This document shows, piece after piece, positions 40,724-49,417 of a stretch of DNA of 64,000 bases. The stretch comes from Amycolatopsis suaedae (GTDB lineage Bacteria; Actinomycetota; Actinomycetes; Mycobacteriales; Pseudonocardiaceae), in NCBI RefSeq assembly GCF_004214935.1, contig NZ_SFCC01000002.1, positions 310,001 to 374,000 on the forward strand. The letters are read 5' to 3'. The notes under the pieces are model-generated. The model searched no databases. It was given only the letters and a program-made list of their open reading frames with translations, and was not told the DNA's origin. How positions within the stretch are numbered: position 1 is the stretch's first letter; every line of letters begins with the position of its first letter. Made by a program: the position numbers and the translations under genes.

Positions 40724-42109
40724 ATGAACGACAGCGTGGTCGCCCGACTCGTGCAGGAGCTCGGCAAGGACGCCGTGCTCACCGATCCCGACGTCACAGC
40801 CGCCTACTCGCGCGACATGATGCCGCTCGCGCCGTACGGCAGTCCGGTGGCGGTGGTGCTGCCCACCGACGTCGCCGGAGTGCAGGCCACCGTCCGCGCG
40901 TGTGCCGACGCGGGCGTCCCGATCGTTCCGAGAGGTGCGGGCAGCGGCCTGTCCGGCGCGGCCAACGCGGTCGACGGCTGTGTGGTGCTGGTACTCACCA
41001 AACTGGACCGGATTGTCGAGATCGACGCGGGCAACCGGATCGCCGTCGTCCAGCCGGGCGTGGTGAACCTGGACTTCCGTAACGCCGTGGAGAAGGACGG
41101 CCTGTTCTATCCACCGGACCCGTCGAGCTACGACTGGTGCACGATCGGCGGCAACCTGTCCACCAACGCGGGCGGGCTGTGCTGCGTCAAGTACGGCGTC
41201 ACCACGGATTCGGTGCTGGGACTGGAAGTCGTGCTGGCCGATGGCTCGGTCCTGCGGACCGGTCGGCGCACGGTGAAGGGGGTGGCCGGGTACGACCTGG
41301 CGAAGCTGTTTGTCGGCAGCGAGGGCACGCTCGGCGTGATCACCGAGGCCACGGTGGCGCTCAAGCCGTTGCCGCAGGCGCCCGCGACGCTGGTGGCGGG
41401 ATTCCCCGCCACCGCCGCGGCCGGCGACGCCGTCGCCAGGGTCGTGCGGGAGGGCCTGGTGCCGTCGCTGCTGGAGATCATGGACTCGACGTCGATCAAG
41501 GCGGCGGAAAACCACCTGAAGACCGACCTCGGCACGGGCTCGAACTGTCAGGCGCTGCTGCTGGCGCAGTCCGACACCGGCGGCGAGGCGGCCCGCCGCG
41601 AACTGGCCGTGCTGGAGCAGATCTGCACCGACTCCGGCGCCGACATGGTCTACGCCACCGACGACCTTGCCGAGGGCCGGATGCTGCTGCAGGCACGGCG
41701 GGTCGTGCTGACCGCGCTGGAGCACTACGGCGTGTGGCTCACCGACGACGTGTGTGTGCCCCGGACGCGGATCGCCGAGCTGATCTCGGGCTGCCAGCAG
41801 ATCGGTGAGGACGTCGGGCTGCGCATCGCGGTCGTCGGGCACGCCGGCGACGGCAACATGCATCCGACGATCGTCTACTCGCCCGACTCGGAGGACGAGT
41901 TCGCCAGGGCGCGGGTGGCGTTCGACCGGATCCTGGAGGTCGGGCTGTCGCTCGGCGGCACGGTCACCGGCGAGCACGGCGTCGGCAAGATCAAGCGGGA
42001 GTGGCTGGAACGCGAGATCGGCCCGGTCGGCATGCGGGTGCACCGGGAGATCAAGCGGGCGCTCGACCCCGGCAACCTGTTCAACCCCGGTTCGATGTTC
42101 TCGCTGTGA
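40724..42109 (+). CDS. FAD-linked oxidase (GlcD/D-2-hydroxyacid dehydrogenase type)
   Basis: A 461-residue flavoprotein of the VAO family. The FAD domain has PRGAGSGLSGAAN (about 67-79) and DPSSYDWCTIGGNLSTNAGG; the C-terminal half has GHAGDGNMHPT and the ending GEHGVGKIKREWL, FNPGSMF, typical of GlcD, D-lactate and D-2-hydroxyglutarate dehydrogenases. It would oxidise a D-2-hydroxyacid. A GGGGA precedes ATG 40724. Its stop overlaps the AraC gene. Confidence 0.93.
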   Translation: MNDSVVARLVQELGKDAVLTDPDVTAAYSRDMMPLAPYGSPVAVVLPTDVAGVQATVRACADAGVPIVPRGAGSGLSGAANAVDGCVVLVLTKLDRIVEIDAGNRIAVVQPGVVNLDFRNAVEKDGLFYPPDPSSYDWCTIGGNLSTNAGGLCCVKYGVTTDSVLGLEVVLADGSVLRTGRRTVKGVAGYDLAKLFVGSEGTLGVITEATVALKPLPQAPATLVAGFPATAAAGDAVARVVREGLVPSLLEIMDSTSIKAAENHLKTDLGTGSNCQALLLAQSDTGGEAARRELAVLEQICTDSGADMVYATDDLAEGRMLLQARRVVLTALEHYGVWLTDDVCVPRTRIAELISGCQQIGEDVGLRIAVVGHAGDGNMHPTIVYSPDSEDEFARARVAFDRILEVGLSLGGTVTGEHGVGKIKREWLEREIGPVGMRVHREIKRALDPGNLFNPGSMFSL

Positions 42110-42912
42110 GACTCGTCCGCACCGAGGGGCCTTGGGGCAGCTGGGAAATCGCCTACGGCGAGCCGCACTCGTCGCTGCGGCCCCACGTGGCGCGCTACGT
42201 CGGGTACGTGGAGCGGTCCGGCCCGGGGCGGCGGCACGAGGTGCCGGGGACGGTGTTCCCGCTCATCGTGAACCTGGGCGAGCCGCTCCGGATGATGGCC
42301 GGGGTGTTCCCCGACGGGTTCGTCGCCGGCCTGTACGACACTCCGGCACTCGTCGACTCGGGCGGCGAGCAGACCGGGATCCAGGTGAACCTGGGTCCGC
42401 TGGGCGCGCAGCTGCTGCTGGGGTTCCCGCCGGGTGAACTGGCACGTACGGCGGTGGGCTGGCCGGACCTGTTCGGCGGCGACGTCGTCGACCGGATGCG
42501 GGACACGGCGTCCTGGGCCGAGCGGTTCACGCTGCTGGACGACTTCCTGCGGCGCCGCTTCGCGCGGGCGCCTGCCGTGCCGCCGGGTCTGGCCTACGCC
42601 TGGCGGCGGCTCGCCGGAACCGGTGGCGTGCTGGGTGTCGGCACGCTGGCGGCCGAGGTCGGCTGCAGCAGGCAGCACCTGAACCGGCGGTTCGGCCGGT
42701 ATCTCGGACTGCCGCCGAAGACCGTCGGCAAGATCCTGCGGTTCCAGCGGGTGCTCGGTGAGCTGGGCGGGTCGGCGAGCCTGGCCGAGCTGGCCGTCGC
42801 CAACGGCTACGCCGACCAGGCGCACCTGACCAGGGACTTCCGCACGCTGGCCGGTGTCACGCCCGCCGAGTACCGCAGGCAGCGGCAGACCGATCTGTCC
42901 ATCGAGTGGTGA
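42106..42912 (+). CDS. AraC family transcriptional regulator
   Basis: A 268-residue regulator with a C-terminal double helix-turn-helix (LAAEVGCSRQHLNRRFGRYL and AVANGYADQAHLTRDFRTLAGVTPAEYR) and an N-terminal DUF6597/AraC-N-like sensor domain. GTG 42106 overlaps the oxidase stop by four bases; an upstream in-frame ATG is inside the oxidase. Being translationally coupled, it may regulate the oxidase or simply use its promoter. Confidence 0.9.
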   Translation: MRLVRTEGPWGSWEIAYGEPHSSLRPHVARYVGYVERSGPGRRHEVPGTVFPLIVNLGEPLRMMAGVFPDGFVAGLYDTPALVDSGGEQTGIQVNLGPLGAQLLLGFPPGELARTAVGWPDLFGGDVVDRMRDTASWAERFTLLDDFLRRRFARAPAVPPGLAYAWRRLAGTGGVLGVGTLAAEVGCSRQHLNRRFGRYLGLPPKTVGKILRFQRVLGELGGSASLAELAVANGYADQAHLTRDFRTLAGVTPAEYRRQRQTDLSIEW

Positions 42913-42957
42913 CATTCGTTCAAGCCGTGGCGCCGCGCCGGGCCTACCTTGATCGGC

Positions 42958-43323
42958 ATGACCGTTCCGAGCCTGAACCCGTTCCTGATCTGTGCCGACG
43001 TCGAGGCCAGCCTCGATTTCGTGGTGTCGGCGTTCGGCCTGCGCCGTGGCGAGATCGACGGTGGCCACGGCACCGCGTACCTCGGCGACTTCGTGGTCTA
43101 CCTGGCCCCCGCTCAGGAAGGGCTGGTGCCCGCGCGGACGTTGCCTGCCAGCCATTCGCTGCTGCTGGCCTACGTCGAGGACGTCGACGCGGTCTTCGCC
43201 CGCGCCCGGCAGGCCGGCGCCGAGGTCGCCTACGAGCCCACCGACATGCCCTACGGGCAGCGCGAGTGCGGCCTGCGTGACCTGGACGGCAACCTCTGGA
43301 GCTTCGCCACCCCGACCCGCTGA
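42958..43323 (+). CDS. VOC (glyoxalase/bleomycin-resistance) family protein
   Basis: A 121-residue vicinal-oxygen-chelate protein with paired beta-alpha-beta-beta-beta units: NPFLICADVEASLDFVVSAFG at the start and YGQRECGLRDLDGNLWSFATP at the end, the glyoxalase-like GxRDxxGNxW pattern. Substrate unknown. ATG 42958 was chosen; TTG at 42949 would add three residues. Confidence 0.88.
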   Translation: MTVPSLNPFLICADVEASLDFVVSAFGLRRGEIDGGHGTAYLGDFVVYLAPAQEGLVPARTLPASHSLLLAYVEDVDAVFARARQAGAEVAYEPTDMPYGQRECGLRDLDGNLWSFATPTR

Positions 43324-43341
43324 CCCGCTGCCGAACGCTCC

Positions 43342-43384
43342 CAATGTGGCATTGGGGTACTTGAAGTTCCCCAATGCCACATTG
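43342..43384. repeat. 16-bp inverted repeat (cluster 1)
   Basis: CAATGTGGCATTGGGG at 43342-43357 is repeated exactly in reverse complement at 43369-43384 with an 11-base spacer. It follows the VOC gene and can form a strong hairpin, possibly a terminator. It opens the first repeat-rich convergent spacer. Confidence 0.85.
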
Positions 43385-43480
43385 CGGAACTTTGCTGGGT
43401 CTCTTTCGTGGTGGCGGTTGGGTCTGCTGGGTCGGATGTGACTGGTGAGGCTGCGACCGCGGGATGTCCCTGGCAAGCAC

Positions 43481-43533
43481 GCCGTGAAGGGGGCCCTCAC
43501 GGCATCAGACGCCGTGAAGGCCCCCTTCACGGC
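43481..43533. repeat. Pair of 23-bp palindromic units (cluster 1)
   Basis: GCCGTGAAGG followed by GGGCCCTCACGGC (43481-43503) and GCCGTGAAGG followed by CCCCCTTCACGGC (43511-43533) are each near-palindromes and together form an inverted pair separated by ATCAGAC. The same unit recurs at 50837-50859 and 59000-59022. Confidence 0.88.
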
Positions 43534-43565
43534 AAAGTCCAGGGTGCGGCGGGGCCAGGTGGGTG

Positions 43566-43721
43566 GTTCCGAGCGCGGAACTCGCGGTCCGGAATGCAGA
43601 ACTCGCGTGCGCGAGCGCAGAACTCATTATGTGGACCGGGTTCTCACGTGGTGCCGGTCGCCCGCGTGGACGGCCCGTTCGCGCGAGTCCTCCGTTCCCG
43701 ACCCGCGAGTTGCACGTTCGG
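43566..43721. repeat. Dispersed repeat block, inverted copy (cluster 1)
   Basis: Non-coding DNA built of GAACTCGC-like units. Bases 43679-43710 match 50673-50704 exactly in reverse complement over 32 bases, and the part around 43600-43650 is a slightly changed reverse-complement copy of the unit shared by 50757-50788 and 59216-59247. It ends at the stop of the convergent DedA gene. Confidence 0.8.
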
Positions 43722-44432
43722 TCAGCCGTCGACGCGGGGGATGCGCTGGGTGACCTCGGCCGGGTCCTCCACCGGGCCCTCGGCCGCGGCGCGCTTCTTC
43801 TCCCTGCGCGACTTCAGGTACTCGAACACGATGGGCAGCACCGAGACCAGCACGATCAGGATGAAGATCGCGTCGACGTTGTTCTTGATGAACGGGATGT
43901 TGCCCAGCAGCGAGCCGAGAACGATCAGCCCGGCGGCCCACAGGATGCCGCCCAGGACCGTGTAGGTGAAGTACTTCTTCGGCGACATCTTGCCCGCGCC
44001 GGCGATCCAGGTGATGAACGTCCGCACGAACGGTACGAACCGGGCCAGCACGACCGCCTTCGGCCCGTGCTTCTCCAGGAACGCGTGGGTGTTCTCGACG
44101 TATTCGGGCTTGAAGAACTTCGAGTCCGGCTTGAACAGCTTCGGCCCGACCTTCCAGCCGATGCCGTAGCCGAGGACGTTGCCGATGATCGCGGCGAGCG
44201 TCGCCAGCACGCAGACCAGCCACAGCGGCGCGTCGATCTGACCGCCCGCGATGAACAGCCCCGCCGTGAACAGCAGCGAGTCGCCGGGCAGGACAGGGAA
44301 GATGCTGCTCTCCGCGAACAGGATCAGGCACAGGATGGCGACGACCGTCGGCGTCAACCCGGACAGCAGGACTTCCGGGTTGAGCCAGTCGGGCATCAGG
44401 CTCATCTTTTCCGTGGTCTGCGCGAGAATCAC
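43722..44432 (-). CDS. DedA family membrane protein
   Basis: A 236-residue DedA/VTT protein from GTG 44432 (ATG 44405, with GGAAAAG before it, is an equally possible start). Marks include FAESSIFPVLPGDSLLFTAG, GNVLGYGIGWKVGP, RFVPFVRTFITWIAGAG and a basic C-terminal tail. It differs clearly from the DedA protein at 28696-29388 and is probably a different subfamily. Confidence 0.92.
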   Translation of the reverse strand: MILAQTTEKMSLMPDWLNPEVLLSGLTPTVVAILCLILFAESSIFPVLPGDSLLFTAGLFIAGGQIDAPLWLVCVLATLAAIIGNVLGYGIGWKVGPKLFKPDSKFFKPEYVENTHAFLEKHGPKAVVLARFVPFVRTFITWIAGAGKMSPKKYFTYTVLGGILWAAGLIVLGSLLGNIPFIKNNVDAIFILIVLVSVLPIVFEYLKSRREKKRAAAEGPVEDPAEVTQRIPRVDG

Positions 44433-44467
44433 GCGCTCAACGGTACAGGGTGACCCTGCGCACACTC

Positions 44468-44791
44468 TCAGAGCAGAGTCAGCAGCCCGACGACCGTGCC
44501 CGAGGCCAGCCCGAGCAGGACCGCGAGCAACAGCACCCAGTGCGCGGGCAACGGCCGGGCCGGAGTGATTTGCCTGGTCGTCGCGCCCGGCTGGGCGTCG
44601 GCACGCACCGTCGGCGGCTCGGTCTCCTCCAGCTGGGCGCGGGCCCGCTCCAGCGAGTCCGCGCCCGTTCCCGACAGCAGTCCGTAACCGACCGGTGGCG
44701 GGGCGGAAGGTTGCTCACCCGGCGGCGCGCTGCGGGCCTGGGCACGCAGCGCCTCGGCGAGCAGCCGTTCCGGGTCCTCCGCCTGGTTCAC
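44468..44791 (-). CDS. Small single-pass membrane protein
   Basis: A 107-residue protein of unknown function. The N-terminal 75 residues are soluble and Pro/Ala/Glu-rich; the C-terminus is one hydrophobic helix (HWVLLLAVLLGLASGTVVGL), giving a tail-anchored topology. GTG 44791 overlaps the nagA end by four bases, so it is coupled to nagA. Confidence 0.68.
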   Translation of the reverse strand: MNQAEDPERLLAEALRAQARSAPPGEQPSAPPPVGYGLLSGTGADSLERARAQLEETEPPTVRADAQPGATTRQITPARPLPAHWVLLLAVLLGLASGTVVGLLTLL

Positions 44792-45936
44792 GACGTCGAG
44801 CGTAGCCGCCCGACACCCTCGACCCACTCACCGTGCCGCAGCACGCGAACCGGCCGCAGGTCGTCGTCCAGCACGACGAGGTCCGCCGCGAGCCCCGGCC
44901 GCAGCGCACCGGTCCGGTCGTCGATGCCCAGCAGCTGAGCGGGCCTGGTCGCGGTGGCGTGCACGGCGTCGGCGACGCTCAGCTTCGCCCCGTGCACCAG
45001 GTTGCGGAACGCCGCGTCCATGGTCAGCGTGCTGCCTGCCAGCGATCCGTTGCCTGCCAGCGTCGCCACCCCGTCGGTGACGTCGACGTCCAGCTTGCCC
45101 AGCCGGTAGCTGCCGTCAGCCGCGTCGGTGGCCGACATGGCGTCGGTGATCAGCACGGTCCGCCCGGTACCGGCGTGCCGGGCAGCCAGCCGGAGCACGG
45201 TCGGGTGGACGTGCACAAGGTCGCAGATCAGCTCGACGGTGATCCGCTCGTCGTCGAGCAGCGCCCCGATCGGCCCGGGCTCCCGGTGGTGCAGCGGCCG
45301 CATGCCGTTGAACAGGTGCGTCGCGACGCTCGCGCCGGCGTCGACGGCAGGCAGGATCTGCTCCTCGACGCCGTCGGTGTGCCCGATCGCCGCGATCACG
45401 CCGCTCTCCACGAGCTGACGCACCGCCTCGACGCCGCCGTGCAGCTCGGGCGCGAGGGTCACCATCCGGACGTGGCCGTGCCCCGCGGACAGCAGCTTGT
45501 CGACGACCGCCGTCTCCGGCTCGCGCAACGCGGCCGGGTCGTGCGCTCCGCAGCGGGCCTTCGAGATGAACGGCCCCTCCAGGTGGATGCCCGCGATCAG
45601 GCCGTCCTGCGCGAGCTCGGTCAGCGCCGCCATCTGCTCGACCAGCGTGTGCACCGGATCGGACACCAGGCTGGCCAGCATCGTCGTAGTCCCGTGCCGC
45701 CGATGCGCGGCCACCGCCCGCGCGAGGTCCTCGGGGTCGGTCCCGGAGAAGGAGCCACCGCCACCACCGTGACAGTGGGTGTCGATGAAGCCGGGCACGA
45801 TCAGTGCCCCCGCCACATCGACCCGCTGGCCGTCCGGCGGATCGCCGGTACCGATCTCGCTGATCAGACCACCCGACACGGCAAGCCAGTCACCGCTCTG
45901 GCCGGCCAGTCTGCCGCCGGTGATCACGAAGTCCAT
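44788..45936 (-). CDS. nagA: N-acetylglucosamine-6-phosphate deacetylase
   Basis: NagA removes acetate from GlcNAc-6-phosphate, the step before glucosamine-6-phosphate deaminase in amino-sugar use and wall recycling. The 382-residue protein has the amidohydrolase metal and catalytic sites: DTHCHGGGG, HLEGPFISK, IGHTDG, THLFNGMRPLHHREPG and the catalytic Asp in LITDAMSAT. ATG 45936 is used; GTG 45948 in frame is possible. A dre-like DasR site lies 26 bases upstream, as for nagA of Streptomyces. Confidence 0.95.
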   Translation of the reverse strand: MDFVITGGRLAGQSGDWLAVSGGLISEIGTGDPPDGQRVDVAGALIVPGFIDTHCHGGGGGSFSGTDPEDLARAVAAHRRHGTTTMLASLVSDPVHTLVEQMAALTELAQDGLIAGIHLEGPFISKARCGAHDPAALREPETAVVDKLLSAGHGHVRMVTLAPELHGGVEAVRQLVESGVIAAIGHTDGVEEQILPAVDAGASVATHLFNGMRPLHHREPGPIGALLDDERITVELICDLVHVHPTVLRLAARHAGTGRTVLITDAMSATDAADGSYRLGKLDVDVTDGVATLAGNGSLAGSTLTMDAAFRNLVHGAKLSVADAVHATATRPAQLLGIDDRTGALRPGLAADLVVLDDDLRPVRVLRHGEWVEGVGRLRSTS

Positions 45937-45961
45937 CGCACCCGTCACCAGTCCAGCATAT

Positions 45962-45973
45962 TGGTCTAAACCA
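45962..45973. promoter_or_regulatory. dre-like DasR operator upstream of nagA
   Basis: TGGTCTAAACCA matches the core of the DasR-responsive element (consensus ACTGGTCTAGACCACT) at 11 of 12 core bases and is itself an imperfect dyad. DasR, a GntR repressor released by glucosamine-6-phosphate, is known to repress nag genes in Streptomyces and relatives. Confidence 0.8.
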
Positions 45974-46025
45974 GATTGCGGGTCACGGCCCGCGAACCTT
46001 CCTTCTACCGGCGGGCCAAGCTGGG

Positions 46026-46610
46026 CTAGTTGGGTGCCTGCATGACCCGCTGTAGTGCCTCCAGGGCCCTGCTCGCCGTCGACTTCACGGTGCCCTTGGA
46101 AATGCCGGCGGCCTCCGAGATCTCCGCCTCGGACAGGCCGCCGTAGTACCGCAGCACCAGCACCTCGCGCTGCCGGGGCGGCAGTTTGCCCAGTGCGTTC
46201 ACGACGGCCTGGTGCTCGGTGGACAGCATCGCCAGGCTCTCCGCGGACCGCGCGTTGACCGCGTGCGGCGGGACGTACTCGCGGGCCGTCTTGCGCCGCC
46301 TCAGCACGCTGCGTGACCCGTTGACGACCGCCGTGCGCAGGTACCCGACGGCCGCGGCCGCGTCCCGCAGCCGTCCCCAGTTGCGGTGCAGGCCGGTGAA
46401 CGCCTCCTGGACGACGTCCTCCGCCGTGGCGGGCTCGTCGACGAGCAGGATGGCCAGCCGGACCAGCCGCATCCGGTGGGTGCGATACAGGTCCTCCAGG
46501 GTCAGCGGCCCCTGCGGGCCCTGCGGTGCGACGGCCGGCGCCGGTCCGTCCATGGTGCGGAGGTGTCCGAGCGTGCGCTCGACGCTGCGCTCCGCGCTGG
46601 CCTCCTGCAT
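46026..46610 (-). CDS. SigE-family ECF sigma factor
   Basis: A sigma factor of 194 residues from ATG 46610. Region 2 is LYRTHRMRLVRLAILLVDEPATAEDVV region; region 4 is LPPRQREVLVLRYYGGLSE followed by ISEAAGISKGTVKS. The start is uncertain: the frame is open further upstream with other GTG/ATG codons but their translation is not conserved-looking. No anti-sigma gene is adjacent; it is divergent from the YciI gene. Confidence 0.88.
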   Translation of the reverse strand: MQEASAERSVERTLGHLRTMDGPAPAVAPQGPQGPLTLEDLYRTHRMRLVRLAILLVDEPATAEDVVQEAFTGLHRNWGRLRDAAAAVGYLRTAVVNGSRSVLRRRKTAREYVPPHAVNARSAESLAMLSTEHQAVVNALGKLPPRQREVLVLRYYGGLSEAEISEAAGISKGTVKSTASRALEALQRVMQAPN

Positions 46611-46764
46611 CGGTGTCCGTCCGTCCTGTCCTGTTTGCACGGTGTATCCCGCGGGTGAGCTCACGTGACGAGTCACGTCGCTCAAGCCTAACGGGTTGGC
46701 TGCCCGGGAGGCAGTGCTCATATTGTGGGAGTCTCCGCTCACCCACTGGACCGTAAGGAAGCCC

Positions 46765-47046
46765 ATGGCCTGGTTTCTAGTAGAAATCCGCTACGACCAA
46801 GACCGCTACGGCGCGGTCCGTCCGCGGCACCGCGAGTTCCTCACCGGGCTGGCGGAGCAGGGCGTCGTCGCGGTCGCCGGCCCGCTCGGCGACGGCTCCG
46901 GCGGCATCACCCTGTACCAGGCCGAGGACCGCGAGGCCCTGCAGGCGATCATCGACCGCGACCCGTACTTCGTCGAGGGGGCCGTGGCCGATCACACCGT
47001 CCGGGAGTTCCAGCCGCTGATCGGCGCCTGGGTGCCCGGTCAGTAG
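46765..47046 (+). CDS. YciI family protein
   Basis: A 93-residue ferredoxin-fold protein of the YCII group: MAWFLVEIRYD at the start, RPRHREFLTGLAEQGVVAVAGP with the conserved His, and the Asp-containing DREALQAIIDRDPYFVEG. Function is generally unknown (some act as dehydrochlorinase-like enzymes). AAGGAA precedes ATG 46765. It overlaps the convergent gene by seven bases. Confidence 0.9.
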   Translation: MAWFLVEIRYDQDRYGAVRPRHREFLTGLAEQGVVAVAGPLGDGSGGITLYQAEDREALQAIIDRDPYFVEGAVADHTVREFQPLIGAWVPGQ

Positions 47047-47507
47047 GTGCCGGCCAGCTTGGCGTGATCCCAGCTGACGATCTTCGTCGGTGTGAACACC
47101 AGCCCCACCCGCTTGGCGGCCTGCGCCCGGAGGAAGCCGTCCACCTCCGGGCCGGTCGCGCCGCCGGTGAGGTCGTACCGGGCCGACATCGCCGAGCCGA
47201 TCTCGAAGACCCGCTCGGTGTCGGTGACGATCTCGACGTCGGCCTCGAACGACACGCCGCGCAGCTCCTCGTAGGCATGCCCGGACTCGATCTGCACGGT
47301 GGCCTGCGGCAGCCGCCTGAGGTTGGCGACCTTCTGCGATTTGCCGTAGGTCCAGGTGGCGACGCCGTCGCCGTGTGGAACGTAGAACAGCGGTGCCAGG
47401 TGCGGCCTGCCGTTCGGGCTCATGGTTGCCACGCTGATCACCCGCTGCTCGTCGAGGTAGGCCCGCACCTCGTCGGGGGTCATCCGGATCTGTGCTCGTC
47501 GGGACAT
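47040..47507 (-). CDS. Pyridoxamine 5'-phosphate oxidase-fold protein
   Basis: A 155-residue split-barrel flavin or F420-binding protein: MTPDEVRAYLDEQRVISVAT and SPNGRPHLAPLFYV at the start, then TYGKSQKVANLRRLPQ, the common PPOX-like pattern. In actinobacteria many such proteins use F420H2. GAGGTGACG precedes ATG 47507. It follows the SDR gene by two bases, forming a two-gene unit. Confidence 0.88.
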   Translation of the reverse strand: MSRRAQIRMTPDEVRAYLDEQRVISVATMSPNGRPHLAPLFYVPHGDGVATWTYGKSQKVANLRRLPQATVQIESGHAYEELRGVSFEADVEIVTDTERVFEIGSAMSARYDLTGGATGPEVDGFLRAQAAKRVGLVFTPTKIVSWDHAKLAGTY

Positions 47508-47509
47508 CG

Positions 47510-48397
47510 TCACCTCGTCGCTGCCCGGCCACCGTGGCCGGTTACGGACGACTCCTTGGCTCCGCGCCGCTCGATGTCGGCCAGTGCGGCGCGGTCGGCG
47601 TCGGGCACCCGGGACCGGGCGCCGAACTCGATTATCCGGGGTAGCACCGTCCGGATGTTCTTGAGCGCGCCGACCCAGCGCGGCACGTGGATGACCCGCG
47701 CCCGGCGCAGGACGCCCGCCTCGATCTGGTCGAGCGCCGTCTTCAGCGGGTAGGTCTTGCCGATCAGGCCGGGCATGCCTGCCCGCAGCTTGCCGAAGAC
47801 CGGGTGCGCGTCGGCGCTGGACACCAGGTCGGTGCGGATCCACGTGGGGTGGGCGACGCCGACGGTGACGCCGAGGTGGGCGACCTCGGGACGCATGCTG
47901 TTGACGAACGCCTCGACGCCTGCCTTCGCGGCGGCGTAGTTGGCCATGCCGGGGGCGTGCGCGATGGCGGCCAGCGAGGAGATGGCGAGCAGGTAGCCCC
48001 GGCTCTCGATGACATGCGGCAGCGTGACCCGGAACGTGCGCCAGACGCCGAGCAGATCGACCTCGATGACCTTCTCGAAGGCCGCCGGGTCGACCGAGCG
48101 GACGAAGCCCGTCGTGGCGATCCCGGCGTTGGCGATCACGATGTCGATCCGGCCGAAGAGCTCGATGACCTCGGCCGTCGCGCGTTCGAGGTCGGCCCAG
48201 CTGGTGACGTCGACCTCCCAGGACCGCGCGGCGTCGCCGATCCCCTCGGCCACCTTGCGCTGTTCCTCGGCTTCCAGGCCGAGCAGGGCCACCTCCGCGC
48301 CTCTGGCGGCGAACCGCTCGGCGAGCCCGGCACCGATTCCGCGAGCCGCGCCTGTGATCAGCACCACTTTGCCGTTGAGGTCCTTCGGAGTGGCCAC
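47510..48397 (-). CDS. Short-chain dehydrogenase/reductase
   Basis: A 295-residue SDR with a C-terminal extension typical of lipid-acting members (VPRWVGALKNIRTVLPRI). TGAARGIGAGLAER binds the nucleotide, followed by NAGI, catalytic Ser in AISSLAAI and YAAAK. GTG 48397 has GGGAGG eight bases before it. Two tandem dyads upstream and the divergent LLM oxidoreductase suggest shared TetR-type control. Confidence 0.9.
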   Translation of the reverse strand: MATPKDLNGKVVLITGAARGIGAGLAERFAARGAEVALLGLEAEEQRKVAEGIGDAARSWEVDVTSWADLERATAEVIELFGRIDIVIANAGIATTGFVRSVDPAAFEKVIEVDLLGVWRTFRVTLPHVIESRGYLLAISSLAAIAHAPGMANYAAAKAGVEAFVNSMRPEVAHLGVTVGVAHPTWIRTDLVSSADAHPVFGKLRAGMPGLIGKTYPLKTALDQIEAGVLRRARVIHVPRWVGALKNIRTVLPRIIEFGARSRVPDADRAALADIERRGAKESSVTGHGGRAATR

Positions 48398-48437
48398 GTT
48401 GCCTCCCTTGCTCGGCTGACCAGCACGGTACCTCAAC

Positions 48438-48465
48438 CTACTGCGAGTAGGCTACTGTCGAGTAG
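48438..48465. promoter_or_regulatory. Tandem CTACT/AGTAG dyads
   Basis: CTACT-GCG-AGTAG at 48438-48450 and CTACT-GTCG-AGTAG at 48452-48465 are two back-to-back inverted repeats in the divergent region between the SDR and LLM genes. They look like TetR-family sites; no such regulator is adjacent. Confidence 0.65.
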
Positions 48466-48513
48466 CTCACGGTGCGGGGAATGAATCCGTCGCCGGGCGC
48501 CGTTGACCGGGCC

Positions 48514-49341
48514 ATGACCGTTGATGTGGGCAGGTTCGGAATCTGGCGGCGTTCGTGGGACGTGACCACCGAGGAGGTCGCGCTGGTCGAGGAACTGGGC
48601 TTCGGCGCCCTCTGGATCGGCGGTTCGCCCCCTGCTGACCTCGAACTCGCCGAACGGCTGCTGGGCGCGACCGGCTCGCTCGTGGTGGCCACCGGCATCG
48701 TGAACATGTGGGCCAGTGATCCGACGGAGCTGGCGCGGTCCTATCACCGCATCGCCGCCCGGTATCCCGGCCGGTTCCTGCTCGGCGTCGGCATCGGGCA
48801 CCGGGAGCACACCCAGGAGTACCGCTCGCCGTACGACACCATCGTGTCCTATTTGGACACACTGGATGCCGAGGGTGTCCCGAGGGAGCATGTGGTGCTG
48901 GCCGCGCTCGGCCCGAAGGTGCTGAAGCTGTCCGCCGAGCGGACCGCGGGCGCGCACCCGTACCTCACCACCCCGGAACACACCCGCAGGGCCAGGGAGA
49001 TCCTCGGCGACGGCGTGCTGCTCGCGCCCGAGCACAAGGTCCTGCTGGAGACCGACCCGGCGCGGGCGAGGGAGATCGGCCGTCCCGCGGTGCGGGATCC
49101 GTACCTGTCGCTGAGCAACTACGTCAGCAACCTCAAGCGGCTCGGCTACACCGACGCCGACGTCTCCGACGGCGGATCCGACCGGCTGGTCGACGCGCTC
49201 GCGCTGCACGGTGACGCCGCCCAGATTGCCGCCGGCCTGCGGGAGCACCTCGACGCCGGTGCGGACCACGTGGCGGTGCAGGTACTGGGTGACCGGCCGC
49301 TGGAGGACTACCGGACGCTCGCGGGTGAGCTAGTGCACTGA
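48514..49341 (+). CDS. F420-dependent LLM-class oxidoreductase (TIGR03620-like)
   Basis: A 275-residue luciferase-like TIM-barrel enzyme: GRFGIWRRSWDVTTEEV, ELGFGALWIGGSPPADL, ATGIVNMWASDP and GRFLLGVGIGHREH fit the TIGR03620 group, which uses F420. ATG 48514 matches the usual start of the family; ATG 48481 in frame would add 11 residues. Substrate unknown. Confidence 0.88.
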   Translation: MTVDVGRFGIWRRSWDVTTEEVALVEELGFGALWIGGSPPADLELAERLLGATGSLVVATGIVNMWASDPTELARSYHRIAARYPGRFLLGVGIGHREHTQEYRSPYDTIVSYLDTLDAEGVPREHVVLAALGPKVLKLSAERTAGAHPYLTTPEHTRRAREILGDGVLLAPEHKVLLETDPARAREIGRPAVRDPYLSLSNYVSNLKRLGYTDADVSDGGSDRLVDALALHGDAAQIAAGLREHLDAGADHVAVQVLGDRPLEDYRTLAGELVH

Positions 49342-49417
49342 ACGTGCGGTTTTGCGTGGGCGATGGGCTCGTAAGATGCCGCTTGAACGGCGACCAAGCC
49401 CCCTAGGAGGACTTACG

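Noticed and set aside
43481..43533. CRISPR or tandem array in the repeat spacers
   Set aside because: Units are palindromic, occur once or twice per spacer and are not separated by constant-length unique spacers.
43408..44453. Open frames running through repeat cluster 1 into the DedA gene
   Set aside because: They are formed by repeats and by the antisense of dedA; no start site, no family similarity.
49372..49377. Full sigma-70 promoter for fba
   Set aside because: TAAGAT is a fair -10, but no good -35 lies at 16-18 bases, so it is only mentioned with the gene.
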